Below are positions 1 through 11,819 of a DNA stretch of 64,000 nt, one piece after another. The stretch is from Spongilla lacustris. Lineage: Eukaryota > Porifera > Demospongiae > Spongillida > Spongillidae. The position numbers were made by a program, and so were the translations under genes. Below the pieces are notes generated by a model that saw only the letters and a program-made list of their open reading frames with translations, had not been told where the DNA came from and did no database searches. Each line of letters starts with the position of its first letter. Positions within the stretch are counted from its first letter, which is position 1. The stretch covers positions 2,599,122-2,663,121 of the forward strand of contig OX442431.1 in assembly GCA_949361645.1 (NCBI GenBank), written 5' to 3'.

Positions 1-2510
1 ACCGTTATCCAATTCCCCTTCCTGAAGACTTGATGCGAAAACTCAGCGGTGGATATGGTTTCTCCAAGATAGATCTAGCAGATGCCTACAACCAGGTAAT
101 GCTTGGTCCAGAAAGCCAGAAGAGGCTTGCACTGAGTACCCATCATGGGGTTTTGCTCCAACTTCGACTTCCATTTGGTATTAGCTCTGCCCCAGGATCA
201 TGGATCAGCTGATATGAGACCTCAAAGGAGTAGCCACCTACTTTGACGACATCCTGGTTAGTGGTATGAATGCTTCAGAACATCTGGAGAACCTCCGTGC
301 CCTTCTCCAACATCTACAGGACAAAGATCTCCAATGCCGCCTTGAAAAATGTCAGTTGGCAGAACCATCCATCGAGTACTTGGGCCATACTCTCTCTCAA
401 AAGGGGATTGCTAAAGGATCGAAGGTTGATGCACTGGTACCGATGCCACCTCATACAAACGTCAGCAGTCTTCGTTCTTTTCTGGGTTCAGTACAGTTTT
501 ATAGCAATTTCTTACCCAATCTAGCTACAGTGTTAGCACCATTGCATCAGCTCACCAAGAAGGACACCAAGTGGAAATGGGATTCTAGAGAAGACGCAGC
601 CTTTAGGGAGCTGAAGAAGAACTTATGTGCAGATACCGTGTTGGCTCATTTTCAATCTTCCGTTCCAATCGGAATCTCTTGTGATGCATCAGAGGTTGGT
701 ATTGGAGCAGTCCTTTTTCCCCGGTATCCAGATGGCAGTGAACAGCCTATTGCAAACATCTCCTAGACGCTTACAGAGACTCAATGCAGATACAGCCAAA
801 TTCAAATATTTGCATTAAAGAAGTTCCACCAGTTTCTGTATGGTTGCAGCTTCATTTTGGTGACAGACCATAAGCCTCTCATTGCTTTATTTGGTCCACA
901 CAGAGCAACCCCAGTGTTAGCTGCTAACAGATTGGCTCGATGGGCATTAATGCTCAACCAGTATCAATACAGCATTGAATATCGGAAGACACCAGAGCAT
1001 GGGAACGCAGATGCCCTTAGTCGCCTTCCAGCAGAAGCAGATACCAGTTTTGATGGGGAGGAGGATGAGGCAGATATAGATGTGGTCTGTGCCATCCGCA
1101 CAATAGGTCAGCAACTCAATCCCACAGACCCTGGTGTTCTAGCAAGGGAGTCAGCAAACGACCCAGTGATTTCAAATGTGATTCGTTGTACCAGAGAAGG
1201 ATGGCCTGAGAGAGTCCCAGAGATTGAAACAAAGGACTATTCTATGGAAAACTTCAGAAAGATTTCCATGTCACTCTCTGTAGCTCATGGCTGTCTTCTA
1301 AATGGATCCAGGGTAGTCATTCCTTCCAGCCTGCAGCCTCAAACTGCAGCTACTTCATTTAGGGCATTTTGGCATCCAAAGAATGAAGCAGTTAGCCCGT
1401 ACAGCAGTATACTGGCCAGGAATTGACAAGGACATCATGGACCAGTGTCAGCGATGCAGCACATGTGGGGAACACCAGAACAAACTTGCCAAACCTGCCA
1501 ACCATCCCTGGATGTTACCTGAAAAGCCGTGGAGCAGACTCCACGTTGATAATGCTATCAATTTCTTGGGCAGTAACTGGTTAGTTATGGTAGATGCCTA
1601 CTCGAAATACCCTTGCATTCATCCCACAACATCTACCTCAAGCAAAGCTACTACTGACCTACTAGAGCAGGACTTTGCACACTTCGGATACCCTCACACG
1701 GTTGTAACAGACAATTCTACATCTTTCCTATCTGAAGAATTTCAGACTTGGTGCCGTGAGCGTGGTATTGTGCATCTTACTGGGGCGCCATACCATCCAG
1801 CCACTAACGGAGCAGCTGAGCCCATGGTACAAACTTTCAAACAGGCCCTCAGCAAGTCAACACTCTCACCCAATGCAGCACTACAGGAATTCCTCATGCA
1901 GTACCGAAGGACACCTCTGGCAGAAGGATATTCACCCAGTGAAATCCTGAATGGGCAGCAGATTAGAAGCAAAATAGATATTTTGCTACCTTCACCAGCA
2001 CACATAGCCCAAGGGAAACAAGTGAAGAGTGCTACCAAGTCCCAGTTGAGCGAGAGACACCAGCATGTTGAAAAGGTGACCCAGACATTCAAGATAGGAT
2101 CCCCCTGTTATGCCCTATACTGTGGTCCAAGGAGGGAGAAGGAGCCAAGATGGGTCCCTGCTGTTGTCACAAAGGTCTTCGGCTTTCGTTCATTCAATGT
2201 TCGTGTATTTCCTAAAGTCACATGGCGACGACATCTAGAACAGCTGAGGTCAAGGCATGGCATTCAAGAAGATGATGATCCAGGGAAACATTCTAATTCC
2301 TCCAATTCCTCACTTGAAGAGACTTACTCAGACACTTTGTCTGGTCAAGACATGCTTTCAGAAAGCCCAAAACCAATGCCAACACCTCAGGAGCCCTCTA
2401 TTCCAGAACCTAAGCAACCACCAAACCCCAAACCTTGCAATCCACATTTGCCTACTGGAGGAGACTATGGTCCAGAAAATCTACGGAGGTCAACCAGGAT
2501 TAAAAAGTGA
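1..2510 (+). pseudogene. Decayed Ty3/gypsy pol (RT-RNase H-integrase), 5' end outside window
   Basis: The window opens inside the reverse transcriptase ('GFSKIDLADAYNQV', then 'YFDDILVSG' in another frame near 236-266). RNase H follows ('DASEVGIGAVLF' near 683-715, 'VTDHKPLIALFG' near 860), then the 'NADALSRLP' tether. The integrase has an H-C zinc region (1383-1480), 'HVDNAINF', 'VVTDNSTSF' and a Glu in 'GAAEPMVQTF', so the D,D,E residues remain. Lesions are plain: a small deletion and TGA near 190-215, a stop and frame change near 765-860, and a frame change near 1360. A Ser/Pro/Gln-rich tail ends at 2510. A polypurine tract and an LTR follow directly, so this is the 3' half of a plus-strand element. 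It resembles the K02A2.6-like gypsy group common in marine invertebrates. It is not expected to be functional. Confidence 0.9.
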
Positions 2511-2540
2511 ACATGGCCTCTGAGGTCAAGCCTCAAGACC

Positions 2541-2765
2541 AGTGGGGGAAGTGTTAAGGAGCATGCTTTGGCATGACCTGGCTTGCTTTTAGGTGTTAAT
2601 TATACATGTGTGAGCATGCATGTTCTAGAGCTTTCTATTGGCTATTTAAGCATTTCACTGTGTGTATGATCTATGGAATAGACGTCAGTGTGCATTCTCT
2701 TCGTGCTCTACTGTAGTTTGACATAGGCTGTATTACTTTGTATCGCTGTGATTTCCCTGTAATAT
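2541..2765 (+). mobile_element. Polypurine tract and 3' LTR of the 5'-truncated gypsy element
   Basis: A purine run (agtgggggaag, 2541-2551) lies just after the pol stop. It is followed by tgttaaggagcatgc, an LTR-like start with TG. A promoter-like 'ctatttaag' lies near 2641-2650. The right end is not certain: minus-strand coding of the next element is recognisable up to about 2766, so the LTR is at most about 215 bp or is truncated. The partner 5' LTR is outside the window, so this rests on position and termini only. Confidence 0.6.
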
Positions 2766-3767
2766 TGTATTCTTTGGACATCCTGAGTGCTTGTTTAAAG
2801 TGTTGTTGAGAGGACATACTAAAACCAGACGAGCTCAGGGATGCAATGTATGCTGCTGGTGAGTGACGGGAAATAGAGCGTAAACCAAGGCCACCCCTAC
2901 TCAAACTGAGCTCTTCCTGCTGCCAGGCTTGATTAGAGGTGTCAACAGCAGTGCAATGTGAGAAGCAACTGCGGATGTCAAGATCAAAGGCCTTAAGGGC
3001 TGACATAGCTTGGGAGGGTGGAGTACCATGGGCAAGGTGAGCCATCTTGCAGAAACCTGCACACTGCCGAAGAAATGAAAATGCCACATGCGGATCAACT
3101 GATCCAACTTCTTCAAGTTGCAACAATAGAGCTTTAGGCTCCCCATGCTTTAGGCTCCCCATGCTTCCCCGAAATGAAGGCAGAACAGAATGCTTGGTCA
3201 CTAATGGGAATGCCCAGAATAACCAAATTGGGACAGTTGGATCCTTTCATAGCTGGTGGAAATGAGCTGATATCAACTACGGCTGAAGATCTCACATTTA
3301 GGGATGTTTATGATGAGACCCAGAGAAGGACCTTGATCCTGAATAATGGTGAAGGCTCTGAGAACCGCTGATCTGAGACCTGCTAACACACCATCATCCA
3401 GATACCAGGCATGGTAGGACAAGTCTGCACAAACTCCACTGGATGTGATTTTTGACACCAGGATGTTCAGAACCAGGGAGAAAAACAGAGGGCCTAGAGG
3501 GTCACCCTGCTGAACCCCTTTCTCCGAACGCAGGTGACCTAATGGGTGCCACAGGATGGGATGCTGGCTATAGCACCAACTGGCCCATGGAAGCAGCTCA
3601 GGGAAGTGAACGCTACACTCAGAGAGCAGAGCCTTACGTGAGAACTTGTTGAAAGCGTTCTTCATGTCCACCTTTAGAACCACAAAATCATCATCAAGCC
3701 AGTGCTTATCAATACACGCTTTGTGTGATCTTGAGCTGATCCTGCAGACACTCCGGCCCTCTTCCAT
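2766..3767 (-). pseudogene. Fragment B of a REL-endonuclease-type non-LTR retrotransposon (RT part)
   Basis: Minus-strand frames 3767-3273 and 3201-2671 read as reverse transcriptase: 'VVLKVDMKNAFNKFSRKAL', 'EKGVQQGDPLGPLFFSLVLN', 'AWYLDDGVLAG', then 'LSRGGLGLRSISRHSPAAYIASL'. These match in order the intact protein at 57391-60633 ('LLKVDFSNAFNSVSRQLF', 'GVQQGDPLGPLLF', 'CWYFDDGSII', 'LKCGGLGLRSVSMHAAAAYIASV'), although the two are clearly diverged. A frame change near 3200-3270 coincides with a local 19-bp direct duplication (3131-3168). The N-terminal zinc finger and the C-terminal endonuclease are absent. The fragment abuts the gypsy LTR on one side and another fragment of the same family on the other. 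Confidence 0.85.
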
Positions 3768-3780
3768 AAGGGTATGTGTG

Positions 3781-4673
3781 CTAAGCGGAGAGGTTACAGA
3801 AATATCAAAGGCAGCTGTCTAGCCTGTAGTCCAGTTAGTCAACAGAAGGTCAGCAGGATGGGTGTGGCTATAATCGGCTGTGAGGTCATTGCCAGCCTCC
3901 ATTTGGATGCCAAGATGGGCCCGGTGGTATGTTTCAGCCAGAACATCACAAAGGGTGTTGTGTCATGCAACAACATCACCTCCACGCTTACAAGTGCTGG
4001 CTTTATGTCCAAGGGGGTCCAGGGCATTGTCAGGGCAAAGTGTACACTGGGATCCCTGGGATGTGTCCATACCAAGCCATCGGACCAGTGCATCAAGATG
4101 TAGACCCAGCCCCTGTAATGGTCGAACAGACAGCCAGGAGGATGCAGGTGGTGCGGATACTGAAAGCAATCATTCTTGGTCAGCAGTGGAGGAGGTTTCC
4201 AACAGAAGATTGAACATGCAAGAGTCCAATGTGCTGGATAGTTCATTTTGGGAGACCAGAGACACTTAGGGAAGGGAGTGAATTTGCAGTGTTTTATCAG
4301 GTGGAACAGCAGAATTAAAATCTGCAACTGCAGGACAGAGGTAAAGATTTGTCTCTGAACCAAACCCAGCTGAGCAAATGGAGGCTATATATATATGCTG
4401 CAGTTGGTATAGTGAGCAAAGACCCAACCCTCCCTTACTAAGGCCTAGAATTGCCATCTCCAAGCAGCATCTGAAGTATCCACAGCAGTGCAGGAGAAGA
4501 AGCACCTACGAACATCTTGGTCGTGCAGCTGCATCAGATAATGATGGAGGTGTTGTATTTGAGAGGTGGGTGAGCTGGCAGAAACCACCACACATACGGA
4601 GCAGGGTAAGTGCAACCCATGGATCCACCAAGCCAACATCCGCAAGCTTTGACAGGAGGTTTTGGGCTTCAGA
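3781..4673 (-). pseudogene. Fragment A of the same non-LTR family, 5'-truncated at (TAA)n
   Basis: Reading the minus strand from 4673, broken frames give 'LSKLADVGLVDPWVALTLLRMCGGF', 'LSKGGLGLCSLYQL', 'SAPPASSWLSVRPLQGLGLHLD', 'RWLGMDTSQGSQCTLCPDNALDPLGHKASTC' and, near 3830, 'HPADLLL..AAFDISVTSP'. These correspond to the post-RT region, the CCHC knuckle and the PD-type restriction-like endonuclease core of the protein at 57391-60633. An in-frame stop sits in the endonuclease core and several frames are shifted. The truncated 5' side lies directly against a (TAA)n microsatellite, as expected for target-primed insertion with 5' truncation. It may have belonged to the same insertion as fragment B, but the order of domains (endonuclease before RT) argues for two copies. 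Confidence 0.8.
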
Positions 4674-4674
4674 C

Positions 4675-4691
4675 CATTATTATTATTATTA
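4675..4691. repeat. (ATT)n microsatellite at 5' end of retrotransposon fragment A
   Basis: A short run of att repeats separates the minus-strand retrotransposon fragment from satellite array A. On the minus strand it reads (AAT)n, the same sequence that bounds the intact copy at 57.4-60.7 kb. Confidence 0.85.
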
Positions 4692-7097
4692 AATAGTTAG
4701 ATTACTTGTGCTTTGAAATTTGATTTAATGAACCTATGATGTGACTGCATATTGCAGTTGATAATTGGGCTTGTGTTTTGTATTTGAGGGTGAACAATTT
4801 AATATAGCTTATTTTCCAAGTGCAGGTGGAGTGTTGTAAATTATATTTGATATTAGGGGCATCAGTTTGATTGTACAGTATGCTAGTTTCTTTAGTGAGC
4901 AATGGGCAAGTGTGAGTGTGTGAATTTGAATTGATATTGCTACTTCCTGATTGGATTGTCATAATGATGGACTGCTTGTGTGTTAACGTTGCTGAACGGA
5001 ATTGATCCTGCACTTGAATGACTGATAATACTTGCTTTGGAACATTGTCTACAATGGTATAGTTTGTAAGTTGATGAGTTCATAGTGTTGTTGTGTGAGT
5101 GCATTGTGAGTACTTGTGATTTGAAATTTGATTGAATTAACCTATTGAGAGTGAACAATGAGATTGTTTATTTACCAAATGTGAGTATTGTTCATTAGGT
5201 TTGATATAAGGGGCATTTGATTCTACAGTATGCTAGTCTGTTTTGTGAGCAAAAGTGTGTGAATGTGAGGTATAGATGAGAAAGTGTGTATATCAAATTG
5301 AATTAATATTGCTTGTATTGCTGAAAACGAAATTGATCATGCAATTGAATAACTGATGATACTTGCTTTGGAACATTGTCTACAATGGTATAGTTTGTAA
5401 GTTGATGAGTTCATAGTGTTGTTGTGTGAGTGCATTGTGAGTAGTTGTGATTTGAAATTCGATTGAATGAACCTACTATTTGACCATATATTGCAGTTAA
5501 TGATAGAGCTTGTGTTTTGTATTTGTGGGTGAACAATGAGATCATTTATTTACTAAATGCGAGTGGAGTGTTATTAATTAGGTTTGATATTAAGAGCATT
5601 TGATTGTACAATATGCTAGTCTGACAGTTTACTGAGCAAAGTGTGTGATGAATGAAATAGTGTGTTTGTGAAGTTGAATTAATTTTGCTTCTTCCTGATT
5701 GGGATGTCATGATGATTGACTGCTTGTGTATTAAACGGAATTGTTCATGCAATTGAATAACTGATGATACTTGCTTTGGAACATTGTCTACAATGGTATA
5801 GTTTGTAAGTTGATGAGTTCATAGTGTTGTTGTGTGAGTGCATTGTGATTACTTATGATTTGAAATTCGATTGAATAAACCTACGAATTGACTGCATACT
5901 GAGATAGGAGTTGATGATAGAGCATGTGTTTTGTATTTGATGGTGAACAATGAGATGATTTTTTTACCAAATGCAAGTGAGATGATTTATTTACCAAATG
6001 CAAGTGGAGTGTTGTTAATTGGGTTTGATATTAGGAGCATTTGATTGTACAGTATGCTAATCTCTTTAGTGAGCAAAGTGTGTGAATGTAAAGTATGAAC
6101 GAGAAAGTATTGTATGTGTAGTTGCCTGATTGGTTGACATGATTATGGACTGCTTTTGTATTGCTGAATGGAATTGACCCTGCAATTGAATAATACTTGT
6201 TTCGGAACATTGTCTACAATGGTTAAGGATGTAAGTTGATGAGTTGATAATGTTCTTGTGTGAGTGCATTGTGATTGCTTGTCATTTGAAATTTGATGTG
6301 ACTGCATATTGTAGTTCCTTATAGTCTGTGTGTTTTTTGAATTTGAGGGTAAACAATGAGATAGTTGATTTTTCAAATGCAGGTGGTGTCTTGTTAATTA
6401 GGTTTCATATATCAATAGCATTGGATTGTACAGCATGCTAAACATGAATAGACTCTTTAATGAGGAAAGTGTGTGAATATGAGGTATGAATGAGGTGAAG
6501 TTGAATTGATTTTCCTTCTTCCTGATTGGGTTGTCATGATGATGGACTGCTTGTGTGTTGCTGAAAATGGAATTGATCATGTGATTGAATAACTGATGAT
6601 ACTTGCTTTGGAACATGGTATAGTATGTAAGTTGATGAGTTCATAGTGATGTTGTGTGAGTGCATTAATTGTGATGACTTGTGATTTGAATTTTAATTGA
6701 ATGAACCAATGATGTGACTGCATATTGCAGTTGTTAATAAATTGTGGGTTTTGTATTTGTGGGTGAACAATGAGATTGTTTATTTTTCAAAAGGGATTGA
6801 AGGTTGTTCATTAGGTTTGATATTAGGAGCATTTTATTGTGCAGTATACTAGTCTCTTTATGGAGTATTTAGTGCGTAAATGTGAGGTATGAATGAGAAG
6901 TTTGTATGTGAAGTTGAATTGATATTGCTTCTTCCTGATTGGGTTGTCATAATGATGGACTGCGTTGAAAATGGAATTGAATAACTGATGATACTTGCTT
7001 TGGAACATTGTCTACAATGGTATAGTTTGTAAGTTGATGAGTTCATAGTGTTGTTGTGTGAGTGCATTGTGATTACTTGTGATTTGAATTTTAATTG
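4692..7097. repeat. Satellite array A, about 6 monomers of 385-430 bp
   Basis: A tandem, diverged repeat. A landmark close to 'cctgattgggttgtcatgatgatggactgc' recurs near 4948, 5695, 6127, 6522 and 6934, with a deleted copy near 5310. Other conserved blocks in each monomer are 'tttggaacattgtctacaatgg', 'gtaagttgatgag', 'gtgtgagtgcattgtgatta' and 'gtttgatattaggagca'. Indels between copies are frequent and not multiples of three. The minus-strand frames of 60-100 aa that recur in the monomers therefore look like shadows rather than a gene. The array is AT-rich with strong G/T versus C/A strand bias. Confidence 0.92.
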
Positions 7098-7117
7098 AAT
7101 AAGTAAATAAAAGCATT

Positions 7118-7371
7118 CTCTATGAGAAAGTTGGTGGTATATAGGATTTGAAGGCAATAGTGGTGTACAAAGCAGGGAAACAAGGGTTGAATGATATGGA
7201 AAAGCAAAATAGTCCTACATTTAGCACATGCATGGAAAATATTTTGTTCTACAATGTGTGCCGGCTAATTATAGGACTATTTTGTTTTTCCATATCATTC
7301 AACCCTTGTTTCCCTGCTTTTTACACCACTATTGCCTTCAAATCCTATCTACCACCAACTTACTCATAGAG
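7118..7371. mobile_element. Fold-back element with 100-bp inverted arms
   Basis: The left arm (7118-7217) and right arm (7272-7371) are near-perfect reverse complements, for example 'gttggtggtatataggattt' against 'aaatcctatctaccaccaac'. About 54 bp of unrelated sequence forms the loop. Weaker complementarity continues outward ('aataaaagcat' near 7107 and 'attgctttttatt' near 7383). It sits at the end of satellite array A. No open frame is meaningful. It could be a MITE or a source of a long hairpin RNA. Confidence 0.85.
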
Positions 7372-7949
7372 TTACTTGTTTCATTGCTTTTTATTCATTA
7401 CTGGATGCTTTCAAAAAAGTCATGATACAATCACTGAATTTCATAATTCATGTTGCAACAGACATTTTTACACTGATTACATATGCTACTATCTAAGCGT
7501 GGCATATAGAATATCATTTATATAGTACTAACTCAGCCATGGATGATAAATATTGTTCAGTCCATAAACAGTGTTACTCAATTTTAATATAAAAGTAGTG
7601 ATACCTGCGGAACTATATCTTGTCATATTTGTTTTTCTTGATATGACAGCAACAGGTGTGTCCTTCATCTCTTCCTTCATTACAGTGCTCTAGAAATTAA
7701 AGTGATCTGTGTCAACTCACTCCTGCCTAAATGTGCTTAACATGCAGGATCCTTCACAAGCAGCTACAATGCATGTGCCCACCCACCAAAACTGTTTTTA
7801 GCTTCATAAATGTACATGCATGGACACCTGATGATATCAGCAATCACACATCTGACCTCTGCTCAATCATTTACAGATTGATCATCCAGATTTTAATACA
7901 ATCATTTTATTTCCCGAAGTTTATGTATGGCTAACTTTAAGGCATTACA
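7372..7949. other. Unassigned AT-rich sequence
   Basis: No recognisable gene, RNA or repeat was found. Short open frames on both strands lack family motifs. Confidence 0.5.
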
Positions 7950-8290
7950 TCAACCAATGTGTGCCCCGCAACCATTCAAAATTATGAACAGCTCAGGGTT
8001 AGGCAATGTTAAAATTTCTGTTACACACCTATCATTCAGTTCTATTGGTATAGCACCAAGCTGCATTGGTTGGTTGTAAGAGGCATCATAAATGGACGGC
8101 TCTGAATTAGCAGTATGGTACCTTACCCCAGCTACAATGTCATCATGTACATGTAGAAATTCACATACTATTTTGCAAACCATCTGCACTTGCTTCACTA
8201 ACAGCTGCATGGGCAGACCTAGTACAAATCCCATGGGTGTGTATCATTTAGCTCATCTAACAGTGTGCATAGCCTTTTCAAGGCTACCTT
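7950..8290 (-). pseudogene. Unknown gene fragment, copy 1 of a diverged duplication
   Basis: A minus-strand frame of 94 aa (8234-7950) contains 'FLHVHDDIVAGVRYHTANSEPSIYDASYN' and 'MQLGAIPIELNDR'. The same blocks occur in the segment at 8815-9215, where they are interrupted differently. This is therefore a diverged tandem duplicate of one coding sequence. I do not recognise the family. It may be an exon of a minus-strand host gene or a relic of an unknown mobile ORF. The downstream boundary is a stop codon rather than a clear splice site. Confidence 0.45.
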
Positions 8291-8814
8291 AGTATGCTAT
8301 ATTTTTGGAGTAGCTACAAGGTACAGAAATGAACATACCAACAGTTATACATGTTTTCTCTAAAAAAGATTTACAAACAGAATCCATGTGAAAACTGTTA
8401 CACCTTCACCTAATGAATATTTATTGTGAAAGGGCAAGGTCATACTTTAACCAACTAACAGCTTTCACATCAACTGACACCTTTTGTGCTATATGAGTAT
8501 ATGATACGCAACAACTCAGACACATTTATACACAAGGTGTGTGACCTCTCAGTCACATGGATACACAAGCCTCACAAGGGTCAATTGCATGCATCAGCAA
8601 ACCATACAACTGACACATAAAGTTTAAAAACTTCATATATTGCAATTACCTATACACGTATAAACATATCACTAGCTTTAGCTTTGCTCTCCAGTCAAAT
8701 AGCGTCTTGTCCCCAACACAACCTCTGTTTCACAACCAGAGAGCAGCCGACATTCTTTTGTGTATTTCCATTTCGGTGGACTGTGCCCCTGTTAGAGTGA
8801 AGCTGTATCTCCTC
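8291..8814. other. Unassigned sequence between the two gene-fragment copies
   Basis: No confident feature. A stretch near 8771-8800 (gtggactgtgcccctgttagagtg) resembles the 39-bp repeat unit at 9530-9646, suggesting that the duplicated block was larger than the two coding fragments. Confidence 0.4.
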
Positions 8815-9215
8815 ACCTATCATTCAGGTCTACTGGTATAGCACCAAGCTGCATTGTGTGGTTGTAAGAGACATCATAGAAGTAAGGCGAGCTTAGAACT
8901 AGCTATATGGTACCTTACCCCAGCTAGAATGTCAGTATCAGCTAATTTTATTGCATTAGCACAAACATCATGTAGAAATTCACCTGCTATTTTTCTATGC
9001 ATGTTCAGTGCCTTTTTAAGCAATGCACCTGCACTAACTTCACTAACAGCTGCATGTGCAGATCTAGTACAGACCTTTTGTGCTAACCATGGATGGGTTT
9101 TGCAAAAGGCATCATTTAACTCATCTAACAAAGTGCTATTCCTTAGAATAGCCTTTTTAAAGCCACCCTTATTCTCCCTTAGAACACTATATTTGGATTC
9201 ATACAGGGAGTAGCT
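8815..9215 (-). pseudogene. Unknown gene fragment, copy 2 of the duplication
   Basis: The minus-strand frame 9131-8874 reads 'LLDELNDAFCKTHPWLAQKV', then 'VSEVSAGALLKKALNMHRKIAGEFLHD' and 'DILAGVRYHIASSKL'. A one-base frame change then gives 'YFYDVSYNHTMQLGAIPVDLND', matching copy 1. Copy 2 is longer in the middle than copy 1, which has lost about 20-50 codons there. The conserved reading across both copies suggests that this was once protein-coding. The family is unrecognised. The frame change in this copy argues for decay or an unplaced intron. Confidence 0.45.
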
Positions 9216-9529
9216 ACAATGGGAAAGGAGAAGTGTGCATGCAATTGAATTATCTGAATTTACTTAAGAGTTGTCAGGTGCAGCCACAAGAATGTGTATC
9301 TGCATTAAGTAATATACCGGTAAAACTAAAACTCTAAGCTGATACATATCAGTTGTGGCTATACAAGGCTTGTGTGATTCCAATTATGTTGTAGGTACTA
9401 CATGTCGACTGATGGAGAACACATAATTAGTGATTCCTACCATATAACCAGAAGCAAAACTAGAACACATCACAAGACTAAGAACTAATGTATCTGATAC
9501 ATCCTACATGTATACATGTACCATTTTCT

Positions 9530-9646
9530 GGAGTGATGGGTGGCTGTGCCCCTGTTTGTGTCCCTGTTGGAGTGATGGGTGGCTGTGCCCTTGCTTCTGT
9601 CGCTGTAGGAGTGATAGGTGGCTGTGCCCCTGTTAGAGTCACAGCT
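9530..9646. repeat. Three 39-bp tandem repeats, open on both strands
   Basis: Units start at 9530, 9569 and 9608 with 'ggagtgatgggtggctgtgc'. Because 39 is a multiple of three, the minus strand encodes a 13-residue repeat beginning 'AQPPITPT' in a 74-codon frame (9702-9478). It lies upstream, in minus-strand terms, of the duplicated gene fragments. It could be a low-complexity exon of the same unknown gene or a minisatellite that happens to be open. Confidence 0.7.
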
Positions 9647-9958
9647 GCTCTAGAACAAAAGATGTGCGCCAAACCACCGTGCACAACCCACCTTTGGGTC
9701 AATTAGGTGGTACATGTAGTTCTTTTTCTGTGGTAGCGTATTCTTTCGGCCTTGCACTCCCTTCCGAACACGTTAGATCAGGGTTTGTACACATAATTAT
9801 GGTGTAAAAATAATCCATACTCTTTAATACATGTACTGAACAAGCAAATGTACACCCCAGAGCACAATAATACATGTTAATACTGGAAACATCGCTGAGA
9901 AAAAGCTTTGAAATGCCTTCGTTGCTATTTTATGAATTGTGACAGCTTATAGTATGTA

Positions 9959-10110
9959 AGACCAGGGGCGGATACAGGAATTTTTAAAGGGGCGGGGGGG
10001 GGGGGGGGGGGGGGGCACGGTTAATAAAAGTTATTAGAAAGTGGGGGTGGGTCCCCAAAATGGGGTGGGTGCGGGAGGGGGATATGCCCCTCCCGTGATA
10101 TCCCCCTCGA
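9959..10110. mobile_element. MITE/SINE-like terminus with long G run
   Basis: The sequence 'ggggcggatacaggaattt' is followed by a run of about 28 G (9987-10014), then hairpin-forming 'gggtccccaaaatgggg' and 'ggatatgcccctcccgtgat'. A related 'cagtggcggatccaggactg' occurs at about 61912. These are typical of short dispersed elements in marine invertebrates. The second end was not located. Confidence 0.45.
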
Positions 10111-10395
10111 AGCGCGGAAGCTTTTGATACTATCTAAGTATTAAAGCATTAAAACTATGCTAATTTTAGTGCTTTTACTGATTTATATGTACAATTAAAA
10201 ATTGCACTACAAGAAAAGTATTTGCCCCATGCGGTTAGATGCATAAGCAAATAATTTCGGGCCAAAAAAATGCTGCCATGTGCGCCGGACCTATCGCAAA
10301 TTGTGTCACAAATAGCAAAATAGGGATATGAAATATTCATTTTGAGTCACTGTCCTTGTGATATAGTGATGAAAAGAGGCGCCGATGTTGCTTTC

Positions 10396-10550
10396 CACAG
10401 CAAAAAAAAGGTAAGAAAATCATATGAAAATCAACGATTGTATGCAGGCTGCATGTAATCCGTCTTCATCAGTATGTATAGGTGTCAGATCACCTGCAAA
10501 ATCAAGTCTCGATTTGCGGTCTTCTTTTTTTTTTTTTTTTTTTTGCTGTG
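10396..10550. mobile_element. Short element with CACAGCAAAAAA termini (155 bp)
   Basis: It starts with cacagcaaaaaaaagg and ends with a T run followed by gctgtg, a terminal inverted repeat. The same terminus (cacagcaaaaaaa plus AATCA-type motifs) bounds the large element at 14028-23595, so this may be a small non-autonomous relative. No target duplication is evident. Confidence 0.5.
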
Positions 10551-10861
10551 TGCCTCTCCCTCAATATGGCAATAAATAAGCACACTACAGTGAATATGCA
10601 TCAGACACAATATATTCGGTTCTATGGGTCATCTCTGCTACAGGTAACAACTGTTCGATGTTAACGCAGGACCTACATGCATATGTACATGTGGCAGATC
10701 GACATCAATGTTTTAAAAATATGATACCGTCTATTGGCACGTTTACTGAGAAAACCGTAACTGCTCTAGCATCAATCAACCAACCACAAACCACACGCGG
10801 TTAGGTATGAATAGCGATATGCGCTTTTCAATACAAACGCTGTGATTGAACGCTATACATA

Positions 10862-11692
10862 GACCTTATTCGACCGCAAATATGAACATATTATTGTGTG
10901 ACATGCATGTGACATAATTGGAAAGGCGTCGCCGTTAATGAGTACACGAATATGGTTGAACTGTCGGATTCGTTTAAGCAGCTTGATACGGTGGGAAAGT
11001 TACGCTATAAAGAGAAGCTTGGTATGCTAGACACATACAGTACTTCAAGAGACGTTTGGCCGGCTCACAAAGTGTTTTCTTCGAGGCATATCACAAGGGC
11101 TGTGTAAATCATGACAGCTCAAACTCCACAATTGAGGCGCAGAATCTCAACAAACCTACACCGTGTTAACATGCTTTATATCTCAATACACCCAACAGAC
11201 GTCACTACACGTGGATTCTGCTTGGAGCTACCGTTTCTTGTTCTATCTTTACACAAAATGGCTCACAGTAGAAGCCATTAAATTACCTTGTCTTGATTAT
11301 GCTATAAATGACAAAAAATGAGGTGAAGTCAAATCAGTCCTATTACACCCACGTTATGATAGAGAGCTTATTTATGTCGCTGGTGTTTCTTTTTACCCTT
11401 TTCACGGAGGGCCAGAGGGATTACAAGATTGTTTTCAATACAGGGACGGCAGGCTATAACCTCGTACCACGCGGATCACCAAATCGATAGAAAAAAACGG
11501 AACCAACCTTGTATGAAAGTTTTTGGCCTTGAAAAGTGATCGCTGATAGTTCCTGAACTCACTCGCCTTTAGAGTACTTCGTGTCGCGTGATGTAATTGA
11601 ACCAATTTTGGACGTGTCGCGTGATGTAATTGAACCAATATTGGACGAGCGTGTGACATATATATACATTCATATTGCGGTCGAATAAGGTC
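10862..11692. mobile_element. 831-bp MITE with TA target duplication
   Basis: The left end gaccttattcgaccgcaa and its reverse complement at the right end (ttgcggtcgaataaggtc) form TIRs of about 25 bp. They are flanked by TA on both sides (10860-10861, 11693-11694), as for Tc1/mariner-type insertion. No transposase frame is present. Inside, a 34-bp segment (gtcgcgtgatgtaattgaac...) is tandemly duplicated near 11582-11647. Confidence 0.8.
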
Positions 11693-11819
11693 TATAGTCA
11701 TGGAGTCATGGCCGATCAGATCGCTCCGCTATCAGTGTGCGCTTGAAAACACAAGAGTACACTCAGATTATTGAAGAACGAGTAACGTGCCACGTCATGT
11801 GAACATAGGGGATTATTGA

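Noticed and set aside
2671..3201. Independent 176-aa gene on the minus strand
   Set aside because: It is the post-RT part of a decayed retrotransposon, running into the gypsy LTR.
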